Assembly (NCBI GenBank): GCA_964533375.1
Contig: CAZHLW010000001.1
Location: 558,001 to 622,000 of the forward strand
Reading direction: 5' to 3'
DNA from: CALREJ01 sp964533375
GTDB taxonomy: Bacteria; Patescibacteriota; Gracilibacteria; Peribacterales; Peribacteraceae
DNA length: 64,000 nt
The notes beneath the pieces are model-generated. The model had not been told where the DNA came from. It saw only the letters and a list, made by a program, of their open reading frames with translations, and did no database searches. Made by a program: the position numbers and the translations under genes. This document shows, one piece after another, positions 56,054-63,062 of this stretch (positions within the stretch are counted from its first letter, which is position 1; every line of letters begins with the position of its first letter).

Positions 56054-57436
56054 TTGATACCTTCACACGACGCCAACCACAGGGCCAGAGTCGACGCAGA
56101 CGGGAATATTATTCTTCCCGGCGCAGAGACGGTGAACCACAAAGAAGCGCTCTTCCGCTCCGTTCGCTCGGACGCATCGTTCATGGATATGGAAGAAGGC
56201 ATGTGGCATTCACCGGAGCTCGAAAAGAGCCTGACGCAGCCGTGGACGGAAATACAAGATGAAGAGATTGAAACGGAATCACCGTTTGCTCTTGAAGAAG
56301 ATATCATTGAGTTGCCGGCTTCTGTAATGGAAGAAGACGAGATGGTCCGTCCTGCATTCCACGATCCCATTGCTGCTATGCTTGCAGGTGAAAGTGATGA
56401 GGCGGCAGTCGACGTAACACCCGAGGCATCGCAGTTGTGGAACGGGGTTCGTGAACAGATGTACGCTGTGACCAATGATGTCCTGACCGAAGGAACACGC
56501 CAGTATCAGGCGAGTTTTGTGAATGGTGTAGTAACCAGCCGCAATGTTCTGCAGAGCTGCAAAGATGGTTCTGTTCGTCTGTGGCATTTCCTGACACAGC
56601 CTGTCTGGGTTCCGGGAAAAAACAATGCGCCGAAACAGTACGGCCGCGGAACATTATTCCTGCTCGATACCGTCCGCTTTGGCGGAACATTCGCGTCACT
56701 CTTTGTGGTTCTGTTTGTCTCTCTCAACTTCCAGAGCTTCTGGTCGATTGCACAGTCGTATGTCGATCCTCTCACAGACATTACCTCCGGAGAGACTCTA
56801 ACCGGCACACTCTCGGAAAAACTAAAGCACATTCCATCCCTGTCTGTTGCAGGATCGGATGAAGGAGATTTGACGGCATTTTTGCCCGAAGTCGGCCCGC
56901 CGGAGAACCGCTTGATTATCCCGAAGCTGAACATGAACGTGCCGATCGAGGTTCCGCCAAATGGCAGCCTGCTGAAGGAAGACTGGGAAAACCTCGAAAA
57001 AGACATCCAGCTGGCCCTGGAAGATGGTGTCGTACACTATCCGGGCACCGCACGCCCCGGACAGGCCGGAAACTTCTTCGTGACCGGGCACAGCTCCTAC
57101 TTCCCGTGGGCTCCGGGTGACTATAAATCCGTCTTTGCGCGCCTTGGGGAACTCGATGTTGGTGACGAATACTGGGTCTACTACGGCGGCGATAAATTCC
57201 GCTACGTCATCAGCGAGAAAAGGGAAATTAAACCGAGTGATGTGTCTGTGCTGGATCAGCCGGTCAGCAAGCGCGTGAGTACGCTAATGACCTGTACACC
57301 CGTCGGAACCACCTTACGCCGTCTAATTCTGTCGGCACAGGAAGTGGATCCCGATACCGGCAAAGCGATGGAGATTGGCGAGCACCGCAAAGAGACGGAT
57401 AAACCGCTCACAAAGATGGGGGTACTGCCGATTTAA
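56054..57436 (+). CDS. Sortase with long N-terminal cytoplasmic region
   Basis: A transpeptidase of 460 residues that cleaves LPXTG-type signals and anchors surface proteins. The first ~205 residues are polar and acidic and probably cytoplasmic; one TM (210-228) follows; the sortase domain has NRLIIPKLNMNVPIEVP, HYPGTARPGQAGNFFVTGHSSYFPW (catalytic His346), STLMTCTPVGTTLRRLIL (Cys414, Arg422). Class E/F-like pattern by motif. The LPATG protein at 18.7 kb is a candidate substrate. The start is uncertain: TTG 56054 gives the longest frame; a GTG at 56132 or the first ATG at 56183 are possible. Confidence 0.88.
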   Translation: MIPSHDANHRARVDADGNIILPGAETVNHKEALFRSVRSDASFMDMEEGMWHSPELEKSLTQPWTEIQDEEIETESPFALEEDIIELPASVMEEDEMVRPAFHDPIAAMLAGESDEAAVDVTPEASQLWNGVREQMYAVTNDVLTEGTRQYQASFVNGVVTSRNVLQSCKDGSVRLWHFLTQPVWVPGKNNAPKQYGRGTLFLLDTVRFGGTFASLFVVLFVSLNFQSFWSIAQSYVDPLTDITSGETLTGTLSEKLKHIPSLSVAGSDEGDLTAFLPEVGPPENRLIIPKLNMNVPIEVPPNGSLLKEDWENLEKDIQLALEDGVVHYPGTARPGQAGNFFVTGHSSYFPWAPGDYKSVFARLGELDVGDEYWVYYGGDKFRYVISEKREIKPSDVSVLDQPVSKRVSTLMTCTPVGTTLRRLILSAQEVDPDTGKAMEIGEHRKETDKPLTKMGVLPI

Positions 57437-57467
57437 GGTCGAGGATAAGGTTAAGGTTAAGGATGAC
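57437..57467. repeat. AAGGTT/AAGGAT hexamer tract
   Basis: Tandem units GAGGATAAGGTTAAGGTTAAGG directly behind the sortase stop. The same style occurs at 58637-58672 (upstream of atpG), and in the reverse sense at 27763-27797. Confidence 0.45.
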
Positions 57468-57509
57468 TTGCCATGAGCGCAGAAATGTCCCGCAGGGCTT
57501 CAACTCGAA

Positions 57510-57597
57510 TGGTGCCGCCGCCCGGACTTGAACCGGGAAGACCTTTTACGGTCAGGAGATTTTAAGTCTCCCGTGTTTACCATTTCACCACAGCGGC
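57510..57597 (-). tRNA. tRNA-Leu (UAA)
   Basis: Class II tRNA. Acceptor GCCGCTG/CGGCGGC with one T-G pair, anticodon stem GGAGA/TCTCC, loop CTTAAAA with anticodon TAA (plus-strand 57562-57564), long variable arm TGACCGTAAAAGGTC, encoded CCA. It lies downstream of the ATP synthase operon on the same strand. Confidence 0.96.
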
Positions 57598-57712
57598 ATT
57601 TTTAGAAGAAGGAGAAGGTTGAGAATAGGGCCTCCTTGAAGAGAAGTATAAACAGGAATCATCCCTGATCCTAGTCCATCGTTCATCCCCCTTATCCTTA
57701 ACATCCTAGACC

Positions 57713-58636
57713 TTAATCAAGAGCGGCTTTGCTGGCAGATAGCTCCGCAAGTTCTGCAGTGATGTTTCCCTGTCGCGTCTGGTTGTATGTCAGTGTCAGG
57801 TCATCGATAATATCTGAGGCATTATCCGAAGCATTACGCATGGCAACCATGCGGGCAGAGTGCTCGGATGCTGTTGCTTCCAGAAGCGCCTGGTAGATCT
57901 GAAGTTCTGTCACTTGCGGCAGGAGGGTTGTGAGGACTTCTTCCGGAGAGGGTTCGAAGCCATATTCCGCTTTTATTGACTGCTCTGAATCCGGAGCTTT
58001 TGTCTGTGCGGATTTTGGCAGCATGCTATCGAGCATTGCTTTCAGATCGGTCTGGGAGAGCGGCAAAAGAACACGGGTATTTGGCTGCTGGACGAGCGGA
58101 GAGATGAAGTCTGCATAGACAACAGTCACGTGGTCATACTTTCCATTCTGGAATCCTTCGAGAGCGATTTTTGCGATAGGAATAATGTCGCGGAAGGATG
58201 GCTGGACGGAGAATGCCGGGAAGGCGGCTATCACTTTCTGCTGAGTACGCAGCAGAAGTTGCTGGCCTTTCTTTCCGACGGCAATGAATTCAATCTCCTT
58301 GAAGGTATTAATGCCCTGCAAACCTTTCATATACTGCAAAACCATGCGTGCAAGATGCGCATTGAGGTTGCCGGCGAGTCCTCTGTCCGGGGTAAAGAGG
58401 ATAGCAAGAACTTTCTGCACAGGACGGGGCTGAAGAGCGGGATGAACTGCACCGCCCATTTGTGCCACGCGCTGCAGGATTTCCCAGATGGTCAGGGAAT
58501 AGCGACGCAGGACCGTTGTGCTCTGGATCGCTTTGCGCATTTTACTGGCAGAAACGAGTTCCATGGCTTTGGTCACCTGGCGCGTGGATTTCACGCCTTT
58601 GATTTTACGCCGGAGATCACGGAGGGAACGGGCCAT
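57713..58636 (-). CDS. atpG: ATP synthase F1 gamma subunit
   Basis: The central rotor shaft of F1, 307 residues. N-terminal helix RSLRDLRRKIKGVKSTRQVTKAMELVSASKMRKA and C-terminal helix EHSARMVAMRNASDNASDIIDDLTLTYNQTRQGNITAEL are the conserved coiled-coil. It has the central Rossmann-like part (LAILFTPDRGLAGNLNAHL). Last gene of the operon, behind a short AAGG-type tract after atpA. Confidence 0.95.
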   Translation of the reverse strand: MARSLRDLRRKIKGVKSTRQVTKAMELVSASKMRKAIQSTTVLRRYSLTIWEILQRVAQMGGAVHPALQPRPVQKVLAILFTPDRGLAGNLNAHLARMVLQYMKGLQGINTFKEIEFIAVGKKGQQLLLRTQQKVIAAFPAFSVQPSFRDIIPIAKIALEGFQNGKYDHVTVVYADFISPLVQQPNTRVLLPLSQTDLKAMLDSMLPKSAQTKAPDSEQSIKAEYGFEPSPEEVLTTLLPQVTELQIYQALLEATASEHSARMVAMRNASDNASDIIDDLTLTYNQTRQGNITAELAELSASKAALD

Positions 58637-58672
58637 TGTAAGGTCAAGGTTGAGGTTAAGATTAAGGTTGAG
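58637..58672. repeat. AAGGTT/GAGGTT hexamer tract before atpG
   Basis: Units GTAAGGTCAAGGTTGAGGTT and AAGATTAAGGTTGAGGGG in the atpA-atpG gap. Confidence 0.45.
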
Positions 58673-58694
58673 GGGTCAGAAGAACGGGTACTGC

Positions 58695-60221
58695 TTATTG
58701 CTGCACAGCGTATCCCTTCTGTTCCAAAAGCTGTGTGAGCAAAGCCTTCAGTTCTTCGTCTGCTTCTTTGGTGATTTCCTTGGAAAGCTGTGTGACGAGA
58801 GCCTGCTTTCCGCGCACCGTTTCGCGGAGTGCAAGAAGGAATGTGCGAACTTCTGTGACAGGAATGCTGTCGAGGAAACCGTTCACACCAGCGTAGAGCG
58901 TCGCAACCTGTTCGCTGACCGGAATCGGTGCAAACTGGTCCTGCTTCAGAATTTCCGTCAGGCGTGCACCACGATCGAGTTGCTTCTTGGTTGTGGCATC
59001 GAGGTCAGATCCGAACTGTGCGAAGACTGCGAGTTCTCGGTACTGCGCCAGGTCGAGACGCATGCGCCCTGCAACCTTTTTCATAGCCTTCACCTGAGCG
59101 GCGGATCCCACGCGGGAGACAGATGTTCCGACGTTCACAGCCGGGCGGATGCCTTTGTGGAAGAGATCGGATTCCAGGAAGATCTGACCGTCGGTGATAC
59201 TGATCACGTTGGTCGGAATGTAGGCGGAGATATCGCCGGCCTGCGTTTCGATAATTGGCAGAGCGGTAATAGAGCCACCACCGTGCTTCGGATCCATACA
59301 TACAGCACGCTCAAGCAAACGGGAGTGGAGGTAGAACACGTCTCCCGGATACGCTTCGCGTCCAGGCGGACGGCGCAGGAGCAGGGAAATCTGGCGGTAG
59401 GCCCAAGCCTGCTTTGAGAGGTCATCGTACACAATAAGCACATCTTTTCCCTGGTCGAGGAAATACTCGGCCATGGCTGTTCCTGAGAATGGTGCAATGT
59501 AACTCAAGCTTGCGGGCTCGGATGCACCGGCGGAAACGACGACTGTGTACTCCATAGCACCATGCTTCTCGAGCTCGGAGACAATTTTCACAACTTTGGA
59601 TTCCTTCTGACCGATCGCGACGTAAATACAGATAACGGGTCGATCAGTGCCCTGCGTCTGCTTCTGGTTGATGATGGCATCAATCGCAACAGCAGTCTTT
59701 CCTGTCTGGCGGTCACCAATGATGAGCTCACGCTGGCCGCGGCCGATCGGAATCGTCGCGTCGATAGCGGTAATTCCTGTCTGGAGCGGCACATCAACAG
59801 ATTTGCGCACAATCACACCCGGAGCGATTTTTTCGACAGGATAGTGCTTGGTAGCCTTTAACGCCGGTCCGCCGTCCTTGGGTTCACCGAGTGGAGACAC
59901 CACGCGTCCGATCAGGTCATTAGACACAGGAACGGAGAGGATGCGGCCCGTGGCCTTTGCCGTATCGCCTTCCTTCACTTTGGAGAAGTCTCCGAAAATG
60001 ATGGCACCAACTGACTGTTCTTCCAGGTTGAGTGCACTTCCGAACACACCATTGCCGAAGTCGATCATTTCTGCGGAACCGACATTGGATAGGCCGCGGA
60101 TTTTGGCGATACCGTCACCGACAGCACTGACCGTGCCGACGTGCTCCTGCTTCGTATCTGCCTGCAGTGAGTCGAGCCGGTTTTTCAGAAGCTGCTCGAG
60201 ATCTTTTGTAAGTGTCGTCAT
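58695..60221 (-). CDS. atpA: ATP synthase F1 alpha subunit
   Basis: The non-catalytic nucleotide-binding F1 subunit, 508 residues. Walker A GDRQTGKTAVAIDAI, DVLIVYDDLSKQAWAYRQISLLLRRPPGREAYPGDVFYLHSRLLERA and ITDGQIFLESDLFHKGIRPAVNVGTSVSRVGSAAQ are present. The N-terminal beta-barrel (GDGIAKIRGLSNVGSAEMIDF) and C-terminal helical domain are complete. 24 bp behind atpH. Confidence 0.97.
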   Translation of the reverse strand: MTTLTKDLEQLLKNRLDSLQADTKQEHVGTVSAVGDGIAKIRGLSNVGSAEMIDFGNGVFGSALNLEEQSVGAIIFGDFSKVKEGDTAKATGRILSVPVSNDLIGRVVSPLGEPKDGGPALKATKHYPVEKIAPGVIVRKSVDVPLQTGITAIDATIPIGRGQRELIIGDRQTGKTAVAIDAIINQKQTQGTDRPVICIYVAIGQKESKVVKIVSELEKHGAMEYTVVVSAGASEPASLSYIAPFSGTAMAEYFLDQGKDVLIVYDDLSKQAWAYRQISLLLRRPPGREAYPGDVFYLHSRLLERAVCMDPKHGGGSITALPIIETQAGDISAYIPTNVISITDGQIFLESDLFHKGIRPAVNVGTSVSRVGSAAQVKAMKKVAGRMRLDLAQYRELAVFAQFGSDLDATTKKQLDRGARLTEILKQDQFAPIPVSEQVATLYAGVNGFLDSIPVTEVRTFLLALRETVRGKQALVTQLSKEITKEADEELKALLTQLLEQKGYAVQQ

Positions 60222-60245
60222 AACAGGGAAAGGGGAAAGACGTGT

Positions 60246-60608
60246 TTAGAGGGAGGAATGTTCAAGATGTTGTCTGGCTTCGTTAAGGGCGCCGCGGATC
60301 GAGAGGTCGATACGCATGTCGCCGTATTCAAGTATGGCACCACCAATCAGGTTTTTGTCGGCTTTCTCTTCCAGAGCCACCGCTTTGCCGAGACGCTTTT
60401 CCAGCATCTCCTGCAAGGTTTTTGCGAGTGATCCGGCGTTGCCTGTCGGCGTCCAGAGCGTTGCTGACACATTGCTTTGGCGGGACTGCAGCTCAGCGCG
60501 CAATGCGCGCACCAGTTCCGGAGCTTGGGTCTCCATGCCGCTTTGTTTCAGCATGTCGTAGGCAGCATCAATTGCTGCCTTTGCGATATCGCGTGTAGAG
60601 GTGCTCAT
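60246..60608 (-). CDS. atpH: ATP synthase delta subunit, short form
   Basis: The peripheral-stalk subunit joining F1 to b. Only 120 residues against the usual ~175-180. The N-terminal helices are shortened; the C-terminal delta domain is intact (ALEEKADKNLIGGAILEYGDMRIDLSIRGALNEARQHL). Its ATG overlaps the atpF TGA (ATGA), so translation is coupled to atpF. The reduction may be lineage-specific. Confidence 0.85.
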   Translation of the reverse strand: MSTSTRDIAKAAIDAAYDMLKQSGMETQAPELVRALRAELQSRQSNVSATLWTPTGNAGSLAKTLQEMLEKRLGKAVALEEKADKNLIGGAILEYGDMRIDLSIRGALNEARQHLEHSSL

Positions 60609-61111
60609 TTGATAAGGGAGGGAACGTCGTGCTCGAGATCCTGCAGCAGTTTCTTCTGATCTGCATCGGAGAATTCACGGGCAAGAATCTTTTCGGCAAG
60701 CTGGATGCTCACGGTTGTCACTGTTTCCTGCAGACCGCTGAGGAGCGCGCGGCGCTCATCCTCAAGCTGCTTGCGTCCTTTTTCAAGTAACTGGTCGACT
60801 TCCGCTTTTGCGGCATCGGTCAGCTCCTTCCTGGATGTGTCGGCCTGTTTCTTGGCATCGGCCAGGAAATCCTTAGCCTGGTCGTCCCATTCCTTCAGGC
60901 GCTTCTTGCGCTCGACCTCCATTTCTTCCACCTGCTTTTCCAGCTTGGACGCGTGCTCCATGGACTGACGCACACGCTCGCGGCGCTCGTCGAGTAAACG
61001 AAGAACCGGGCGATAAAGGAAGAAGGTCATGACAGCGAGCAAGACGCCGAAGTTGACCGCCTGCGCGATCAGCATGCCCCAGTTGATACCGAGTGTCTGA
61101 AACATTTCCAT
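60605..61111 (-). CDS. atpF: ATP synthase Fo subunit b
   Basis: The peripheral stalk of 168 residues: one N-terminal TM (INWGMLIAQAVNFGVLLAVMTFFLYRPVLRLLDERRERV) and a long charged coiled coil (KLEKQVEEMEVERKKRLKEWDDQAKDFLADAKKQADTSRKELTDAAKAEVDQLLEKGRKQLEDERR). The C-terminal end (LQETVTTVSIQLAEKILAREFSDADQKKLLQDL) contacts delta. It is 39 bp behind atpE; its stop overlaps atpH. Confidence 0.95.
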   Translation of the reverse strand: MEMFQTLGINWGMLIAQAVNFGVLLAVMTFFLYRPVLRLLDERRERVRQSMEHASKLEKQVEEMEVERKKRLKEWDDQAKDFLADAKKQADTSRKELTDAAKAEVDQLLEKGRKQLEDERRALLSGLQETVTTVSIQLAEKILAREFSDADQKKLLQDLEHDVPSLIK

Positions 61112-61150
61112 AGAATCTCAAAGGGAAAAAATCGAAGGCGCAAAAAGTTC

Positions 61151-61480
61151 TTAGACGAACTTGATGATGAGGGCGACGACGAGGGAGTAAATAGCAACAG
61201 CTTCGGCGAAGGCTGCGGTCAAAATCATCGCAGTCTGGATGCGCGGAGCAGCTTCCGGATTGCGTCCGATAGCGGCACAGGCGTTTCCTCCGATGATACC
61301 GATACCAATGGCAGGACCGATGGCGCCGATACTCATGGCAAAGCCCATCGCGAGGTCCTTGATATCAAGAGCAGCAGCAGCGTCGATAATACCCTGATCG
61401 TGGATACCGGCTTCCTGTGCAAAAGCAGCTGCAGGCACGAGGGCAGCAAGTGTACCGAGGGTGATAAGAGATTTCTTCAT
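61151..61480 (-). CDS. atpE: ATP synthase Fo subunit c with N-terminal signal-like extension
   Basis: The rotor-ring subunit, 109 residues. Residues 1-22 look like a cleavable signal peptide (LITLGTLAALVPAAAFAQ), then two helices. The second helix has the ion-binding Glu (E93) in AEAVAIYSLVVALI. The polar Na-ligand positions (Gln in helix 1, Ser/Thr after the Glu) are not met (I60, A94, V95), so H+ coupling is predicted. The GxGxG motif AIGIGIIGG is present in helix 1, and the polar loop is RNPEAAP. Confidence 0.92.
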   Translation of the reverse strand: MKKSLITLGTLAALVPAAAFAQEAGIHDQGIIDAAAALDIKDLAMGFAMSIGAIGPAIGIGIIGGNACAAIGRNPEAAPRIQTAMILTAAFAEAVAIYSLVVALIIKFV

Positions 61481-61538
61481 ACGGGTGAAAGGAAAAAAGA
61501 ATAAATAAAAGAAGAAGAAAAGACGGAAGGTTATTGCA

Positions 61539-62330
61539 TCATGCGTGTGCGGGGGAATGGGAATCACCGTGATCGCCATGAGCGGTCGCGGCCATCTTGA
61601 TAAATGCAAGTGTGAGGAGGCTGAAGACAAGAGCCTGGATGAATCCGACGAAAATTTCGAGACCGAGGAACGGAATCGGAATGACGTACGGCATAAGGAA
61701 GGACACCACCACAAGCAGCACTTCTCCGGCAAAAATGTTTCCGAACAGACGGAAAGTGAAGCTCAAGAGACGGGCGAATTCACCGATGAATTCCAGCAAT
61801 CCGACGAATGTGCCGATCGGATTTCTCCACGGAGCGACAAAGTATTTGCCAAGGTGCTGGCGCATTCCGATAAATGTCACACCAATAATCTGCGTGGCAA
61901 TAACGGAAATGAGGGAGAACGCGAGTGTGACGTTTACATCCGCATTCATGGAGCGGAAGAGCGGAATCTCCATCATGTGGCCGTCGTGCATGCCTTCAAT
62001 GGTAATGGTGCCCACACCCGGGAAAATTCCCATCCAGTTCGCGATCATAATGAATAAGAAGAACGTTGCGACCATCGGGAATGCAATGCGTGTAAGCTTT
62101 CTGTCCTGGAGAATGGAATCGAAGAATTCAAACAGTCCTTCCACAATCAGTTCCATCATCGCCTGGAAACGGCCGGGAATCAGTTTGTATCCGGTCAGTC
62201 GTCCGGCAATGGCAAGGATCGTCAGAACGATCATGGCAAGCCAGGCCATCAGGAGCGTGTTTCTCAGCTCAAAATGACCGATATGCGTCAGTGTTTCAGA
62301 AGCCAGTGTAGGAGCGTGAACGGTCGCCAT
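61539..62330 (-). CDS. atpB: ATP synthase Fo subunit a
   Basis: The stator channel subunit, 263 residues with several TM segments. It contains the essential Arg in LLSFTFRLFGNIFAGEVLLVVV and the C-terminal ALVFSLLTLAFIKMAATA. The amino end and NWMGIFPGVGTITIEG fit atpB. It carries a His-rich C-terminus (HGDHGDSHSPAHA). 58 bp upstream of atpE. Confidence 0.95.
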   Translation of the reverse strand: MATVHAPTLASETLTHIGHFELRNTLLMAWLAMIVLTILAIAGRLTGYKLIPGRFQAMMELIVEGLFEFFDSILQDRKLTRIAFPMVATFFLFIMIANWMGIFPGVGTITIEGMHDGHMMEIPLFRSMNADVNVTLAFSLISVIATQIIGVTFIGMRQHLGKYFVAPWRNPIGTFVGLLEFIGEFARLLSFTFRLFGNIFAGEVLLVVVSFLMPYVIPIPFLGLEIFVGFIQALVFSLLTLAFIKMAATAHGDHGDSHSPAHA

Positions 62331-62345
62331 AGAAAGGAAAGAGGA

Positions 62346-62606
62346 TTAGAGACGGGAGAGGATGCGTTTCATGCGGCGGTAGATGACGGTGCCGGAGAGA
62401 GTGAGCGAGAGAACGAAGCCGAGGAGAATGAAGAGAGGGGTGGTTCCGTAGCGGGCATCGATGTGTGCGCCGCCGAATCCGAAGATGAAGGCCGGAACCG
62501 CAATGATGTATCCGATTTCCCACACGAGTCCGAGAGCGCTCCACATATTCATCATTTCTTCCTGCTGTTTTGAATCGACGGGCGGAGGGGTGAGGGGTTC
62601 GGTCAT
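62346..62606 (-). CDS. AtpI/AtpQ-like small membrane protein
   Basis: An 86-residue protein with two TM segments (about 22-44, ALGLVWEIGYIIAVPAFIFGFGGAHID; 53-74, TPLFILLGFVLSLTLSGTVIYRRM). The order before atpB and the GlyPhe-rich two-TM layout match AtpI/AtpQ/AtpZ-type accessory proteins, which help c-ring assembly or Mg2+ handling. Its ATG overlaps the atpC stop (ATGA). The exact family is not certain. Confidence 0.75.
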   Translation of the reverse strand: MTEPLTPPPVDSKQQEEMMNMWSALGLVWEIGYIIAVPAFIFGFGGAHIDARYGTTPLFILLGFVLSLTLSGTVIYRRMKRILSRL

Positions 62607-63043
62607 GAGTCAGACGGGAGAGTGGGGGCAAAGGAACGGCGGGAGCGGTAGCGGCGGACAGAGACGAAGCGTGCGAGTTCTTTCTCGAAGATGGCGGTTG
62701 CCTCTGCGAAGCCTTCGGCATCTTCTCGCTTTTCGGTCATCAGTTTTTCCGCAGCATCACGTGCTTTTTCGACTGCGGCTTCTTCTAGGAGATCGGCACG
62801 GTCCGCAATATCGGACAGAACGCGGACGGAGGTGCCATTCACTTCAATCACCCCGCGCGAGACCGCAAAGATCATTTCGCCTTTGTCCGTTTGGACGATT
62901 GCAGATCCGGACTTGATGGTGGTAATGATCGGGATGTGATGCTCGAGGACAGTGATTTCGCCATCCATGGTCGGAAGTTGCACAGACAGTGCCGTGCCTT
63001 CGAAGACGGTGGAATCCGGTGTAATGATCTCGACGTGCATCAT
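62603..63043 (-). CDS. atpC: ATP synthase F1 epsilon subunit
   Basis: The regulatory and rotor subunit, 146 residues. N-terminal beta-sandwich VEIITPDSTVFEGTALSVQLPTMDGEITVLEHHIPIITTIKSG and C-terminal helices (DRADLLEEAAVEKARDAAEKLMTEKREDAEGFAEATAIFEKELARFVSVRRYR) are present. The start may be the second of two adjacent ATGs. Its TGA overlaps the AtpI-like start. 19 bp behind atpD. Confidence 0.94.
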   Translation of the reverse strand: MMHVEIITPDSTVFEGTALSVQLPTMDGEITVLEHHIPIITTIKSGSAIVQTDKGEMIFAVSRGVIEVNGTSVRVLSDIADRADLLEEAAVEKARDAAEKLMTEKREDAEGFAEATAIFEKELARFVSVRRYRSRRSFAPTLPSDS

Positions 63044-63062
63044 GAGTGAATCAAAAGGAGAA

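Noticed and set aside
61151..61480. Na+-translocating c subunit
   Set aside because: The Gln and Ser/Thr ligand positions are Ile, Ala and Val; only the Glu and a Tyr are kept, which fits H+ coupling.
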